Of a DNA stretch of 64,000 nucleotides, positions 17,349 to 26,661 are shown piece after piece (position 1 is the stretch's first letter; the number at the start of each line of letters is the position of its first letter). This DNA comes from JAUWGC01 sp963753055 (GTDB lineage: Bacteria; Bacteroidota; Bacteroidia; Bacteroidales; B18-G4). The position numbers were made by a program, and so were the translations under genes. The stretch is from the NCBI GenBank assembly GCA_963753055.1, contig CAVWAP010000001.1:744001-808000 (forward strand). Direction: 5' to 3'. Under the pieces are notes generated by a model. The model did not search any database, had not been told where the DNA came from, and saw nothing but the letters and a program-made list of their open reading frames with translations.

Positions 17349-19309
17349 TAGACGTCGATGTTTGCGTACTTGGCATTCTTCTCGATGAATTCACGACGTG
17401 GTGGGACCTCGTCGCCCATCAGCATAGAGAAGACGCGGTCGGCAGTGGTACCATTCTCGATGGTAACCTGTCTCAGGGTCCTGAAAGAGGGGTCCATGGT
17501 AGTCTGCCAGAGCTGCTCTGCGTTCATCTCACCAAGTCCTTTATAACGTTGGATATGAATTCCTTTCTCAGAACCATCAGCAGTCCATCCCTTAGTTATC
17601 TCTTCTCGCTCTTCCTCCGACCAGCAATACTTTTCTTCCTTGCCTTTCCTGAGCAGGTATAATGGGGGTGTAGCAACATAGACATATCCATTCTCGATCA
17701 GGTCCTTCATGTAACGGAAGAAGAAGGTCAGGATGAGTGTGGCGATATGGCTTCCGTCCACATCGGCATCCGTCATAATGATGATCTTGTGGTAGCGGAG
17801 TTTTTCTATGTTAAGTGCTTTGGTGTCTTCCTCGGTACCGATTGAAACACCAAGGGCCGTAAAAATATTTTTGATCTCTTCGTTCTCGAAGATCTTGTGC
17901 TGCATGGCTTTCTCTACGTTAAGTATCTTACCGCGTAAGGGCAGGATGGCCTGAAACTTCCTGTCGCGTCCCTGCTTGGCAGTCCCGCCCGCGGAATCAC
18001 CCTCCACGAGGTATATTTCAGCGTTTGCAGGATCCCTCTCTTCACAATCAGATAGCTTACCAGGCAAGCCTGAGCCGGTAAGTATATTCTTCCTCTGAAC
18101 CAGTTCCCTTGCTTTCCTTGCAGCATGCCTGGCAGTAGCCGCAAGTATCACCTTATTGACAATTATTTTAGCTTCCTTGGGGTGTTCTTCCAGGTAATGA
18201 GCCAGGTGCTCGCTGATCATCTGATCGACCGCACCCATTACATCTGAGTTACCCAGCTTGGTCTTGGTTTGTCCTTCAAACTGCGGTTCAGCAACTTTCA
18301 CTGAAATAATTGCTGTCAAACCTTCACGGAAGTCATCACCATTGATATCAAATTTCAGCTTGGCCAGCATGCCTGATTTTTCAGCATAATTTTTCAGGGT
18401 CCTTGTCAGGCCCCTGCGGAAACCAGAAAGATGGGTTCCCCCCTCATGAGTATTGATATTGTTAACGTATGAGTGGACATTCTCTGCGAAAGAAGTGTTG
18501 TAATGCATAGCGATCTCAACAGGGATATCATTCTTTTCACCTTCAATGGAGATGATGTTATCCATCAGTCCTTCCCTGGCCTCATCCAGGTAAGCGATGA
18601 AGTCCTCAAGTCCGTTTTCCGATAGAAATGTCTGTATGTTATCACCATTTTCTTCAGTTTCCCTTTCATCGGTGATGACCAGGTTGATGCCTTTATTCAA
18701 AAAAGCCAGCTCACGCAATCTTGAAGCAAGGATACTCAAATCATATTCGGTAACTGTGAAAATGCTGTCATCGGGCTTGAAAGTCACTACTGTACCTGAT
18801 TTATCTGTCTTGCCAACAGTCTTTACATCGTATAAAGGCTTGCCGTATTCGTATTCCTGTTCAAATACCTTCCCTTCACGATAAATTGTGGCTTTCAAGT
18901 GTTTGGAAAGAGCGTTAACACAGGATACACCAACACCATGCAAACCACCGGATACTTTGTATGATCCTTTATCGAATTTACCTCCTGCATGAAGGACAGT
19001 CATGACCACCTCCAGTGCTGAACGGTTTTCCTTCTCATGCATGCCGGTTGGGATACCCCGGCCATTATCTATAACTGTAATGGAATTATCTTTATGAATG
19101 TTCACTGTGATCTCATCACAATAACCTGCAAGCGCTTCGTCAATTGAATTATCAACCACTTCATACACCAGATGGTGCAATCCCCGTGTACTTAAATCGC
19201 CAATAAACATGGCCGGACGCTTGCGCACAGCTTCCAGTCCTTCAAGGACCTGTATGTTCTCAGCCGTATAATTCTTGTTAGCGAGATTATTCTTTTCTTC
19301 GTTCGTCAT
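17348..19309 (-). CDS. gyrB: DNA gyrase subunit B
   Basis: The ATPase subunit of gyrase, 653 residues, short type without the gamma-proteobacterial insert. The GHKL ATPase shows EVVDNSIDEALAGYCD, DNGRGIPTGMH and GGLHGVGVSCVNALS. The TOPRIM domain has EGDSAGGTAKQGRDRKFQ and IIIMTDADVDGSHI, and the tail has RYKGLGEMNAEQLW. I use the ATG at 19309; a TTG two codons upstream is less likely. The sequence ends properly at 17348. No gyrA is in the window. Its promoter-like TACTTTTG box lies 35 bp upstream. Confidence 0.97.
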   Translation of the reverse strand: MTNEEKNNLANKNYTAENIQVLEGLEAVRKRPAMFIGDLSTRGLHHLVYEVVDNSIDEALAGYCDEITVNIHKDNSITVIDNGRGIPTGMHEKENRSALEVVMTVLHAGGKFDKGSYKVSGGLHGVGVSCVNALSKHLKATIYREGKVFEQEYEYGKPLYDVKTVGKTDKSGTVVTFKPDDSIFTVTEYDLSILASRLRELAFLNKGINLVITDERETEENGDNIQTFLSENGLEDFIAYLDEAREGLMDNIISIEGEKNDIPVEIAMHYNTSFAENVHSYVNNINTHEGGTHLSGFRRGLTRTLKNYAEKSGMLAKLKFDINGDDFREGLTAIISVKVAEPQFEGQTKTKLGNSDVMGAVDQMISEHLAHYLEEHPKEAKIIVNKVILAATARHAARKARELVQRKNILTGSGLPGKLSDCEERDPANAEIYLVEGDSAGGTAKQGRDRKFQAILPLRGKILNVEKAMQHKIFENEEIKNIFTALGVSIGTEEDTKALNIEKLRYHKIIIMTDADVDGSHIATLILTFFFRYMKDLIENGYVYVATPPLYLLRKGKEEKYCWSEEEREEITKGWTADGSEKGIHIQRYKGLGEMNAEQLWQTTMDPSFRTLRQVTIENGTTADRVFSMLMGDEVPPRREFIEKNAKYANIDV

Positions 19310-19343
19310 AATCAATGAATTAGCTAATTGAATAAGTTAGTTG

Positions 19344-19351
19344 CAAAAGTA
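19344..19351 (-). promoter_or_regulatory. Putative gyrB promoter -7 box
   Basis: On the minus strand TACTTTTG fits TAnnTTTG and lies 34 bp before the gyrB ATG, in a very AT-rich gap. Confidence 0.45.
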
Positions 19352-19431
19352 CAAATATTTTACAATATAAAATGCATATAAACGCAAGAAAATCAGCGTT
19401 TTTATCAACATTTTTTTGTTAAAAATGCACC

Positions 19432-20424
19432 CTACTGACAGCCCAGTAAAACCATGAATTCATCCTGGTAAACTGGCTGTTCAAAAATGTCTAAAAATGT
19501 GAAAACAAACACACCTAACTGTGGCCCGTCAGCTGCTACGGATTGAAGGGTTAAATTGATCATTGGGAAGGCGATTGACTGTTCCAGCTCATCCCAGGTC
19601 CATCGTATATCAAGTGATTCATTGTCAATCCATTCTATGGTGAAAAGGCTTCCATCGGGACCTGCTGCTGACTCTGAAAAAATTACTATTCCGGCATCAA
19701 ACCGAATGTTGTCAGGCTGGTAAGTGCCGATATCAAGGAACCTTGCCTTGAAGTCATCGGTAAGGGGACTGGCAATACAAAATCCATCAAAGATCGCTGC
19801 CTGCTCAGTCTGCAGGGAAGGAAACAGTTGATTCAGGTCCATCGTCATTGGTGTCAGCGAGGCAATATCAAAGTTGATATCCGGGTAGCCATAGCCCTGG
19901 TTGGTTGTCAGGATATTGAAAGTGTTGATGTTACTCTTGTTTCCCGTCGGTTTACCATCTTCATCGATCACCGTAATCTGCCATGCATATTCTGCCATCA
20001 ATGATTCTTTTTGAAAGAGCCTGGCTTCCATCTCCCGGACAGTTGGCCTGTACTGATGATAGGGCGATGCAATCACCAGGCTTGGTGCTTCAACCTGGAA
20101 TTGATGGCTGTTGCCAATGATGTCTGACTCCAGCAACCATGGAGGGTTGTTGCTAAGTGCACTCCTGGCATCCTGCTCTTCCCAAACCCGAACGATCCTG
20201 AGTTCATACGAAATATTTTCCCAGCTTATGTTTCCATCCGGTGGAGTCCATGAAAACCGGGGAAGTATATTTCCGATGATCATATCATCCGGAGGGGACA
20301 GCAGTATCATCGAGGAATCATTATCCTGTGCAGAAATGCTAAGTCCCGAAAGGATAAAAATGTGTATCAATGATGATAGAAGAATTGATCTCAACGGCAT
20401 GTCGTAAATATACCTCTTCAGCAT
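19432..20424 (-). CDS. Secreted protein with Fn3-like N-terminal domain, function unknown
   Basis: A 330-residue exported protein with a signal peptide (LLSSLIHIFILSGLSISAQ). After it comes a beta-sandwich-like module (LLSPPDDMIIGNILPRFSWTPP, then YELRIVRV) of the kind seen in surface proteins of this phylum. The start ATG directly follows the TAA stop of the barrel gene upstream, so the three genes TPR, barrel and this protein form one operon. Possibly an accessory lipid- or surface-associated partner of the barrel. No enzyme motif seen. Confidence 0.65.
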   Translation of the reverse strand: MLKRYIYDMPLRSILLSSLIHIFILSGLSISAQDNDSSMILLSPPDDMIIGNILPRFSWTPPDGNISWENISYELRIVRVWEEQDARSALSNNPPWLLESDIIGNSHQFQVEAPSLVIASPYHQYRPTVREMEARLFQKESLMAEYAWQITVIDEDGKPTGNKSNINTFNILTTNQGYGYPDINFDIASLTPMTMDLNQLFPSLQTEQAAIFDGFCIASPLTDDFKARFLDIGTYQPDNIRFDAGIVIFSESAAGPDGSLFTIEWIDNESLDIRWTWDELEQSIAFPMINLTLQSVAADGPQLGVFVFTFLDIFEQPVYQDEFMVLLGCQ

Positions 20425-22098
20425 TTAGAAAGCAAATGAAACACCTACGAGGGCATTAAACTTTTGAACGGGGTAGTTGTGCCATTTAAGGTAACCATTA
20501 TTCAGCACATTATTAAGGTTAATGAATGCTGAAAGCTTATCTGTGACCCTGTATTCAAAACCCAGGTTTAAGTCTGCCCAGCCATCAATTTTCCGGGCAA
20601 CAACCTGATCAGACTCATATAGCTTTGCATGCATTGAACCCTGCATAAACAATTCAGCTTTAACAATGAATCTCTCCTGGATGATGTAATCTCCCCCGAT
20701 TTTCACCCTGAAATCAGGCTTATGCCATGGCTTTTCTTCCTTATCCATGTAATACTGGAAGTAATCCCCACCCAGCCACAGATGCATGACCTTGTTTCTT
20801 TTAAAACCTAATTCTGCATTCAGGTTTAACATATTTACATTATCGTAGGCCAGTGTAAACATATTCATCAACCCGTTAGTTGTGTCATTCACGTAAAATG
20901 GCATGTTATCGATCATACCATAAGAACCACCAACTTTATAATTCAGGTTTTGTGCGATGTTACCCAGGAAGCCTGCATCAAAAACAAACTTATTGCTCCT
21001 GTACTTGAGCATCGGAGTGGCATTGATAAATGGATTCTCCAGGCTTAATGATCTGAGTGTGATCCTGTCGAGAGAACCATTTATTCCTGCATATAATGAC
21101 AATGCATCTTTAATGATTTTAACATCGACCCGGGCTACAGGATAAACATATAGTTTGCTGGATTCATCAAACCTGTAACTTATATCAATTCCAAGGTAAA
21201 ATTTGTACTGGTTGAAGTTGGTACTGATATATGGTAACAGTTTGAGAAACCCTCCATTGTAATCCTGGATGGTATCATTATTAATGAAGTAATCCATGTC
21301 CAGGTCAAGCCCGAAATTCTGGTTTTCAGTGATGGAGGTAAATTTAAAGACCTTGTCAAGTTTTGCACCCAGGTGAATACGGTGCTCGCTGGCCTGGTAA
21401 TTATCCTCAATATAATGGTAATTAAGGTCGATCAGGTAATTAAGGGGCTCACCGGAGGTGTAATTACTACCTATCCCTGCATCTAACCCGAATGTTTGAA
21501 AACGATGGCGAATGTCATCTTTAGAATACTCCACTTCCGGGAACTCGTCAGGTTTAAAACCATAATAATGTACCAGGTCATGATCAAAATAGACATTGCC
21601 GGTAAATGTGTTCTCTCCGAAGAACTTCTTCCCAAAGACCTGCACATCACTCATGCTGTAAGAGCTCGGTGCATAATTCTTGATCTCTCCAAAGGATGAT
21701 ATATGCCTGAGGTGAACGCCAACAGCATGCTTTTTCGACTGCCTGGTATTCGCAAAAAACTCGAAATAAGGTGTTGTGTAATTGCCAAATCCAGCCCTGA
21801 TCAGGTTCCTGAGCAGCTTCTTCTTTGGATCCCCCGGTTTCTTAGAGGCTTCAATAGGTTTTGGGTTTACACTGGTTTCAAACAACCTGCTCCGTGTAGT
21901 ATATTGAACAGTTGGCATCGTGCTCTCCTGGTCATAGATCCTGGGCTGAAAATTCATCTTATCAGCTGCAATGATGGTTGGCTTATATGGAGCTATAATG
22001 GTAACTTCCTCATTACGGTCCTGCGCCAACAGGAGGTTTGTTGATAAGATCAGCCCTGCCAGGCAAAGCATTGTGATATTTTTCATGGTATTATTCAT
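20425..22098 (-). CDS. Outer-membrane barrel, TonB-receptor-like without plug
   Basis: About 557 residues from the ATG at 22098, which gives a signal peptide (ITMLCLAGLILSTNLLLAQ) right at the N-terminus and starts 10 bp after the TPR gene stop. After a short conserved head (EEVTIIAPYKPTI) the rest is a long run of amphipathic strands rich in Tyr, Asn and Asp, ending in FNALVGVSFAF, a typical terminal barrel strand with a final Phe. The end of the protein resembles TonB-dependent receptors (DLNLGFEYRVTDKLSAFINL), but no plug domain is present. An in-frame ATG at 22218 would overlap the TPR gene and was not used. Confidence 0.75.
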   Translation of the reverse strand: MNNTMKNITMLCLAGLILSTNLLLAQDRNEEVTIIAPYKPTIIAADKMNFQPRIYDQESTMPTVQYTTRSRLFETSVNPKPIEASKKPGDPKKKLLRNLIRAGFGNYTTPYFEFFANTRQSKKHAVGVHLRHISSFGEIKNYAPSSYSMSDVQVFGKKFFGENTFTGNVYFDHDLVHYYGFKPDEFPEVEYSKDDIRHRFQTFGLDAGIGSNYTSGEPLNYLIDLNYHYIEDNYQASEHRIHLGAKLDKVFKFTSITENQNFGLDLDMDYFINNDTIQDYNGGFLKLLPYISTNFNQYKFYLGIDISYRFDESSKLYVYPVARVDVKIIKDALSLYAGINGSLDRITLRSLSLENPFINATPMLKYRSNKFVFDAGFLGNIAQNLNYKVGGSYGMIDNMPFYVNDTTNGLMNMFTLAYDNVNMLNLNAELGFKRNKVMHLWLGGDYFQYYMDKEEKPWHKPDFRVKIGGDYIIQERFIVKAELFMQGSMHAKLYESDQVVARKIDGWADLNLGFEYRVTDKLSAFINLNNVLNNGYLKWHNYPVQKFNALVGVSFAF

Positions 22099-22108
22099 GT
22101 TAATCAAC

Positions 22109-25100
22109 TTATTGCTGCTGTGGTACTTCTCCATCAACGGCTGTTTGTTCTTCATCAATAATAGTCTGTAATTTATTCCTGGCAATCTTGCCAAGTTCAG
22201 GTCCTTTAAAATTGTCAATTACACTCTGAAGTGTTTGTTTGGCCTGAAAAATATTATCCGCCTTATAATAGACATCTGACAACAGGATAAATGCTCTTGC
22301 TACCCAGTAGTCGTATGAGGCATATTGATCAACCAGTTCAAAGACAAGGTTTTCAGCTTCAACATTCTTATCCATCATAAATGCCAGCTCAGCCAGGTAA
22401 TACTTGGCTTCGGCACCCATCGCGTTATTTGTCAGGTTTTCTGTAATCGTAAACTCCCTCAGTGCATTGTTCAGGTCATCCATGGTGTAATAGGACTTTG
22501 CCAGGATATAATGTGCATCAATGATGGATTCAGAGGATACTGTTTCGGTTTGCAGCACTTTCTGGGCTGACGCGGCAGCCTCCCTGTAATTATTCAGGAG
22601 GTAAGAGCATTGCATCTGGCCTATCAGGGAAAGTAAGAGCTTGTTTTTATCACCGGCCATCTCCTCCAACTGTGTGTAATAGGTCAGCGCTTCTGTATAA
22701 TCCCCTTTATGGTAATTAAGCTGTGAAGCATTCAATAATGCATTTTCTGTAAACCTGCTGTGGGGAAGCTCTACCACATTTTGATATGCTTCAAGTGCCC
22801 TGCTGGTATCCTGGGCACGCATCAGGCATTCTGCCATGTAATAATTAGCATTGGGGGCAAAATACCCCTGGGGGAACTTATGAATATAAGCATTGAAAGC
22901 CACCACCGCATCTTCACAACGATTTTCCATGTAAATATTTTCGGCAGCAATATAGGTCAGGGAATCCTGCTCAGTTTGTGAAACATTGGCAAAATTCAAA
23001 CCGCTTGCATAAGCATAATATTCATCCACCTTATTGATATCCACATAAACATTCCTCAGGCTTGCAAGGGCTTCTTTGGATTCCGGTGTGCCAGGATACT
23101 TGCTGATGACTTTTTTAAATGTCTTGATCGATTGCTCAAACTGGTTCATGTCGTAATAGACTAAACCGCTCTTCAGCATTGACTTTATGGCGTACCTGCT
23201 TTTCGGATTTTCGGTGATCACCTTGTTGAAATAAGTGATGGCCTGGGCATTATTGTTCAGAATCAGGTATGTCATCGCTATCTCGTACTTCGCATCATCA
23301 GCCAGGGGTGACTTTGGATAGCTGCTGACCAGCTGGTTCAATGTTTTTATCTTATCATGGAATTTGCCCTGGGCACCTTCCGCCGTCGATCTCTGGCTTA
23401 AGGCATAATCGGAGTCGACCTTGTTCATCCTGATTGCATCATTGTAATATCGAACTGCCTGTGTGTATTTTTTCCTGATAAGGTAGGAATCACCAAGCCT
23501 GATCAGTGCATCATTAACGATCTTTGGATCTGCCGTGCGCCTGTTATTCAAGAGTTTTTCCCAGTAAAAGACGGCATTTTCATAATTTTCACGTTTGTAG
23601 TATGTGTAACCCAGGTTGTAGAGTGCCAATGGGTATAGGTCTGATTCCCTGGCGTTGGACTTTGAAAGGAAATTCTTGTAATATTTTATAGCACCCCAAT
23701 AGTTGTCTGTCCTGTAAAATGCCTCACCAATCCACAGATCACTCTCCAGGTTGATCTGCTGGTCATAAGTGTAATTCTGTGATTCTTTAAAAAGCTCAAT
23801 GGCTTCATCATATTTCTTCTGGTTGAACAGCTCCACTCCCCTGAAATACAATATCTTTTGATAAGCTACCTGCAGGTCTCTGTTCTTGCTCTTTATCTGG
23901 CGGATAGAGCCAAGGGCTTCTTTATAATTTTTTGTTGAGAGGTAAAGACTTGCCAGGTATTGATATGCTTCATTGATACGTGCAGAGTTTGGATACTGCT
24001 GAATGTAGCTTTCAAGGTTTTTGATTGATGAATTGTACGGATCCTGGCTGACCTCCATGCTTAACTTCGCATAATTGAAAAGGGCATCTTCTGCCACCTG
24101 CTTATCAAAATCATATTTTGCAGCTGCCGCAAAGGCATTGGAAGCAAACTTCTTCTGGTCAGTTTTCAGGTAACTGTATCCAAGATGATAATAGGCATTT
24201 TGTGCCAGGGCATCATCCTTTTTGGTAAGCTCTTGAAAATAAGAGATAGCCTCATTGAAGTTATCGTTTTGATAATAAGTATATGCAATTTCATAACTGC
24301 TCTCCCTGTCCATAGATCGTCTTGAAGCCCTTCCATACACTTCAAGGTATGGCAAGGCTTCTTCATATTGCCCAAGCTGGTAATGGGAATCCCCGATGAT
24401 GAGCGCTAACTCATCTTTGTCTTTGCTTGAGGATGAATTATATAATGGTTTAGCCGATGCGATTACCCTTTCATAATTCCCCTGCTGATGATAAATATGA
24501 GCCATATAATATGGGATCAGCTTGCCATAGGCCCTGATTTGCTTGATCTTGTCGAAGTACTCCAAAGCTGTGTCATAGTCACCTTCGATATAAGCAATAT
24601 GCGCATAATAAAAAGTAGCGTCGTTGGCATACCTGGATTCTTTACCTAAAACCTTCCGGAACTCAGTTTTTGCTTTATTATATTCCTTCTTTTTATAATA
24701 ACAGAACCCCTTCTTGAAATAATACTCCGTCTTTTCAGTCTGAGAAAGACTGCTGAGGTCGACTTTGCTAAATGATTTTACCGCACTTGTGTAATTAGCC
24801 TGCCTGAATTGCAAATTGCCAAGCTGGAAATAGGCCAGCTGTGCCGAGGCACTCTCCGGGTAGTCCTCAATGAAGCTAAGCAGCTTGTACTCAGCATCTT
24901 CATTTTGAAGTTCAAATGCGCAAACAGCATCATAGTACCTGGCATTGATGTAAATGAGAGAATTTATATCCTTAATTGCCTGGGCTACTTCCACAAAAGC
25001 CTTTTGTGCGGCCCCAAACTTTTCATTTTCAAACAGTTCAAGCCCGGTCCGGTACCGTGCTTCCGGTTCATCATAAATGGCTGTTTGTTGCCCGTATGAG

Positions 25101-25162
25101 AAACTTATTGCTACCAGCAGTAACATCGTGATATGCAATAAGATCAAGAGTTTCCTGTGCAT
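22109..25162 (-). CDS. Large TPR-repeat exported protein
   Basis: A 1017-residue protein with a signal peptide (LLILLHITMLLLVAISFSYG) followed by about 25 tetratricopeptide repeats over the entire length. Typical units show Y-Y..G..Y...G.Y..A...F patterns such as AYYHLGYSYLKTD and ALYNLGYTYYKRENYENA. TPR solenoids bind other proteins, and a periplasmic one beside an outer-membrane barrel suggests a scaffold for that barrel. First gene of the three-gene operon. The final residues (VDGEVPQQQ) are low-complexity. Confidence 0.85.
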   Translation of the reverse strand: MHRKLLILLHITMLLLVAISFSYGQQTAIYDEPEARYRTGLELFENEKFGAAQKAFVEVAQAIKDINSLIYINARYYDAVCAFELQNEDAEYKLLSFIEDYPESASAQLAYFQLGNLQFRQANYTSAVKSFSKVDLSSLSQTEKTEYYFKKGFCYYKKKEYNKAKTEFRKVLGKESRYANDATFYYAHIAYIEGDYDTALEYFDKIKQIRAYGKLIPYYMAHIYHQQGNYERVIASAKPLYNSSSSKDKDELALIIGDSHYQLGQYEEALPYLEVYGRASRRSMDRESSYEIAYTYYQNDNFNEAISYFQELTKKDDALAQNAYYHLGYSYLKTDQKKFASNAFAAAAKYDFDKQVAEDALFNYAKLSMEVSQDPYNSSIKNLESYIQQYPNSARINEAYQYLASLYLSTKNYKEALGSIRQIKSKNRDLQVAYQKILYFRGVELFNQKKYDEAIELFKESQNYTYDQQINLESDLWIGEAFYRTDNYWGAIKYYKNFLSKSNARESDLYPLALYNLGYTYYKRENYENAVFYWEKLLNNRRTADPKIVNDALIRLGDSYLIRKKYTQAVRYYNDAIRMNKVDSDYALSQRSTAEGAQGKFHDKIKTLNQLVSSYPKSPLADDAKYEIAMTYLILNNNAQAITYFNKVITENPKSRYAIKSMLKSGLVYYDMNQFEQSIKTFKKVISKYPGTPESKEALASLRNVYVDINKVDEYYAYASGLNFANVSQTEQDSLTYIAAENIYMENRCEDAVVAFNAYIHKFPQGYFAPNANYYMAECLMRAQDTSRALEAYQNVVELPHSRFTENALLNASQLNYHKGDYTEALTYYTQLEEMAGDKNKLLLSLIGQMQCSYLLNNYREAAASAQKVLQTETVSSESIIDAHYILAKSYYTMDDLNNALREFTITENLTNNAMGAEAKYYLAELAFMMDKNVEAENLVFELVDQYASYDYWVARAFILLSDVYYKADNIFQAKQTLQSVIDNFKGPELGKIARNKLQTIIDEEQTAVDGEVPQQQ

Positions 25163-25290
25163 GCTTATTGATTTGGAGTAAGCGTCAAAATTATGAATTA
25201 GGGTAGCAGATGTGCCAAAGGTGTGATTTACTTTTTAACATGAATTCTGTTAAGAACTAAACGATGCCTTTCAGGAATTATTTCAAAATA

Positions 25291-25320
25291 AAATAATAAA
25301 AAGACCCTCGCAAGAGGATC
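25291..25320 (-). terminator. Terminator of the RNase P RNA gene
   Basis: On the minus strand GATCCTC-TTGC-GAGGGTC (plus 25303-25320, one G-U pair) is followed by TTTTTATTATTTT. It begins 12 bp after the predicted 3' end of rnpB. Confidence 0.8.
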
Positions 25321-25331
25321 TTTTTATCTAA

Positions 25332-25710
25332 CTGCAATTCTGTAAGCAGGATTCTGTATCCGCCGAAACGGATTTCTATCATTTATCTGGGAATCCGGTC
25401 ACCCGAATCCTCTAGCAACCTACCCGTCATGGGCTTGAGCGAGCAGCTCTTCAGGAGGTCAAAGACCCCCTACCGTGACTTATTTGGTCTTGCAACCCAT
25501 AAGGTTTACCCCACCGGCATGTCGCCATGCTGGCGCGTGAGCTCTTACCTCACATTTTCACCCTTTCCACACCAGAGGTGTGGTGGTTATTTTCTGCGGC
25601 ACTTGCTGTTCATCCACCTGAGTGGAAGACCTTCCCGTTAGGAAGTATGGTGCTCTGCGTTGTCCCGACTTTCCTCCCCGCACGAAGCGAAGCGATAGAA
25701 CGAATTACAG
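25332..25710 (-). ncRNA. rnpB: RNase P RNA, class A
   Basis: The catalytic RNA that trims tRNA 5' ends. Read on the minus strand it has the 5' universal block GGAGGAAAGTCGGGACAAC followed by GCAGAGCACCATACTTCC, and near the 3' end GATAAATGATAGAAATCC and ACAGAATCCTGCTTACAG, all characteristic of bacterial RNase P RNA. The ends were placed by the P1 helix: CTGTAATTC at the 5' end (plus 25702-25710) pairs with GAATTGCAG at the 3' end (plus 25332-25340) with one G-U pair. Length is about 379 nt, usual for type A. A TAATTTTG box precedes it and a terminator follows it. Small open frames across it are not genes. Confidence 0.95.
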
Positions 25711-25720
25711 TATATTTTCA

Positions 25721-25728
25721 CAAAATTA
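25721..25728 (-). promoter_or_regulatory. Putative rnpB promoter -7 box
   Basis: Minus-strand TAATTTTG matches TAnnTTTG and ends 10 bp before the predicted rnpB 5' end. Its position relative to the RNA start fits the known -7 spacing. Confidence 0.6.
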
Positions 25729-25766
25729 ACAAATTCTCAGTAAATTTATACACCAATACATCAAAA

Positions 25767-26546
25767 ATGGATACGCAATTATTTCAAATAGACGCATTTA
25801 CCAATAAAGTATTTGGTGGAAACCCTGCTGCTGTGTGCCCTCTCGAAAGTTGGATTGATGAAAAGATTATGCAGGACATAGCAGCAGAAAATAATTTAGC
25901 TGAGACCGCTTATTTCGTTCCCGTGGGTGATCATTTTGAGATCCGCTGGTTCACTCCGGAGATGGAAATTGACTTATGCGGACATGCAACGCTGGCATCA
26001 GCCTTCGTTCTCTTCAATCATCTGAACTACCAGGGAGAAAAGATAAGATTTCTTTCAAAGACAGATGAACTCATCGTAACCCGATCCGGGGACATGCTTA
26101 CCCTGGACTTCCCATCCCGGCCTCCGGTTGAAACTGAGATTGACTCACTGCTGGTTAAAGGCCTGGGAGCTTATCCACAGGCGGTTTATAAAAGCAGGGA
26201 TTTCCTGGCTGAATTTAAGAGTGAAGATGAGATCCTGGCCCTGGAGCCGGATTTTTCCTCATTGAAGAATTTGGATTGCCTGGGTATTATTGTGACTGCC
26301 CCCGGCAATGAAGTGGACTTCGTTTCCCGCTTCTTTGCACCAAAGGCAGGGATCAATGAAGATCCGGTAACAGGTTCTGCACATACGACGCTTACACCAT
26401 TCTGGTCGGAGCGATTGGGGAAAAACAAGCTGAGTGCCAGGCAGGTGTCCAGAAGGGGAGGGGAGCTCACATGTGAACTTAAGGGTGACAGGGTATTGAT
26501 CAGTGGTAACGCTGTGATGTATATGCAGGGCACAATCCATTTATAA
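25767..26546 (+). CDS. PhzF family isomerase
   Basis: A 259-residue protein of the PhzF/diaminopimelate-epimerase fold. It has FQIDAFTNKVFGGNPAAVCPL, the catalytic Glu block NNLAETAYFVP, MEIDLCGHATLASAFVL and the C-terminal NEDPVTGSAHTTLTPFW, all hallmarks of the family (first and last blocks at residues 6-26 and about 198-214). Family members are isomerases or epimerases of small metabolites; this one is a stand-alone member of unknown substrate and not evidence for phenazine synthesis. I chose the ATG at 25767; longer in-frame extensions run into rnpB. The gene is divergent from rnpB. Confidence 0.88.
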   Translation: MDTQLFQIDAFTNKVFGGNPAAVCPLESWIDEKIMQDIAAENNLAETAYFVPVGDHFEIRWFTPEMEIDLCGHATLASAFVLFNHLNYQGEKIRFLSKTDELIVTRSGDMLTLDFPSRPPVETEIDSLLVKGLGAYPQAVYKSRDFLAEFKSEDEILALEPDFSSLKNLDCLGIIVTAPGNEVDFVSRFFAPKAGINEDPVTGSAHTTLTPFWSERLGKNKLSARQVSRRGGELTCELKGDRVLISGNAVMYMQGTIHL

Positions 26547-26649
26547 ACCATCACTACTTGCAAAATAGGGCCTAAGGAACCCTTTAAATGGATGCCCTGC
26601 TTTTTCCGAAACTTATCCACAACTTGGGTGTAGTCTTGTTCAGAATTTC

Positions 26650-26657
26650 TATTTTTG
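26650..26657 (+). promoter_or_regulatory. Putative promoter -7 box of the sulfotransferase gene
   Basis: TATTTTTG matches TAnnTTTG but ends only 4 bp before the ATG at 26662. If used, the transcript would be nearly leaderless. Confidence 0.35.
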
Positions 26658-26661
26658 CGCT

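Noticed and set aside
22098..22218. N-terminal extension of the barrel gene
   Set aside because: It would overlap the TPR gene and hide the signal peptide that begins at 22098.
25429..25766. Open frames and 5' extension of the PhzF gene across 25.4-25.7 kb
   Set aside because: They lie on the RNase P RNA gene, whose conserved blocks and P1 helix are plain; PhzF starts at 25767.
25767..26546. PhzF homologue as sign of phenazine production
   Set aside because: No other phz gene nearby, and stand-alone PhzF-like proteins are common with other substrates.
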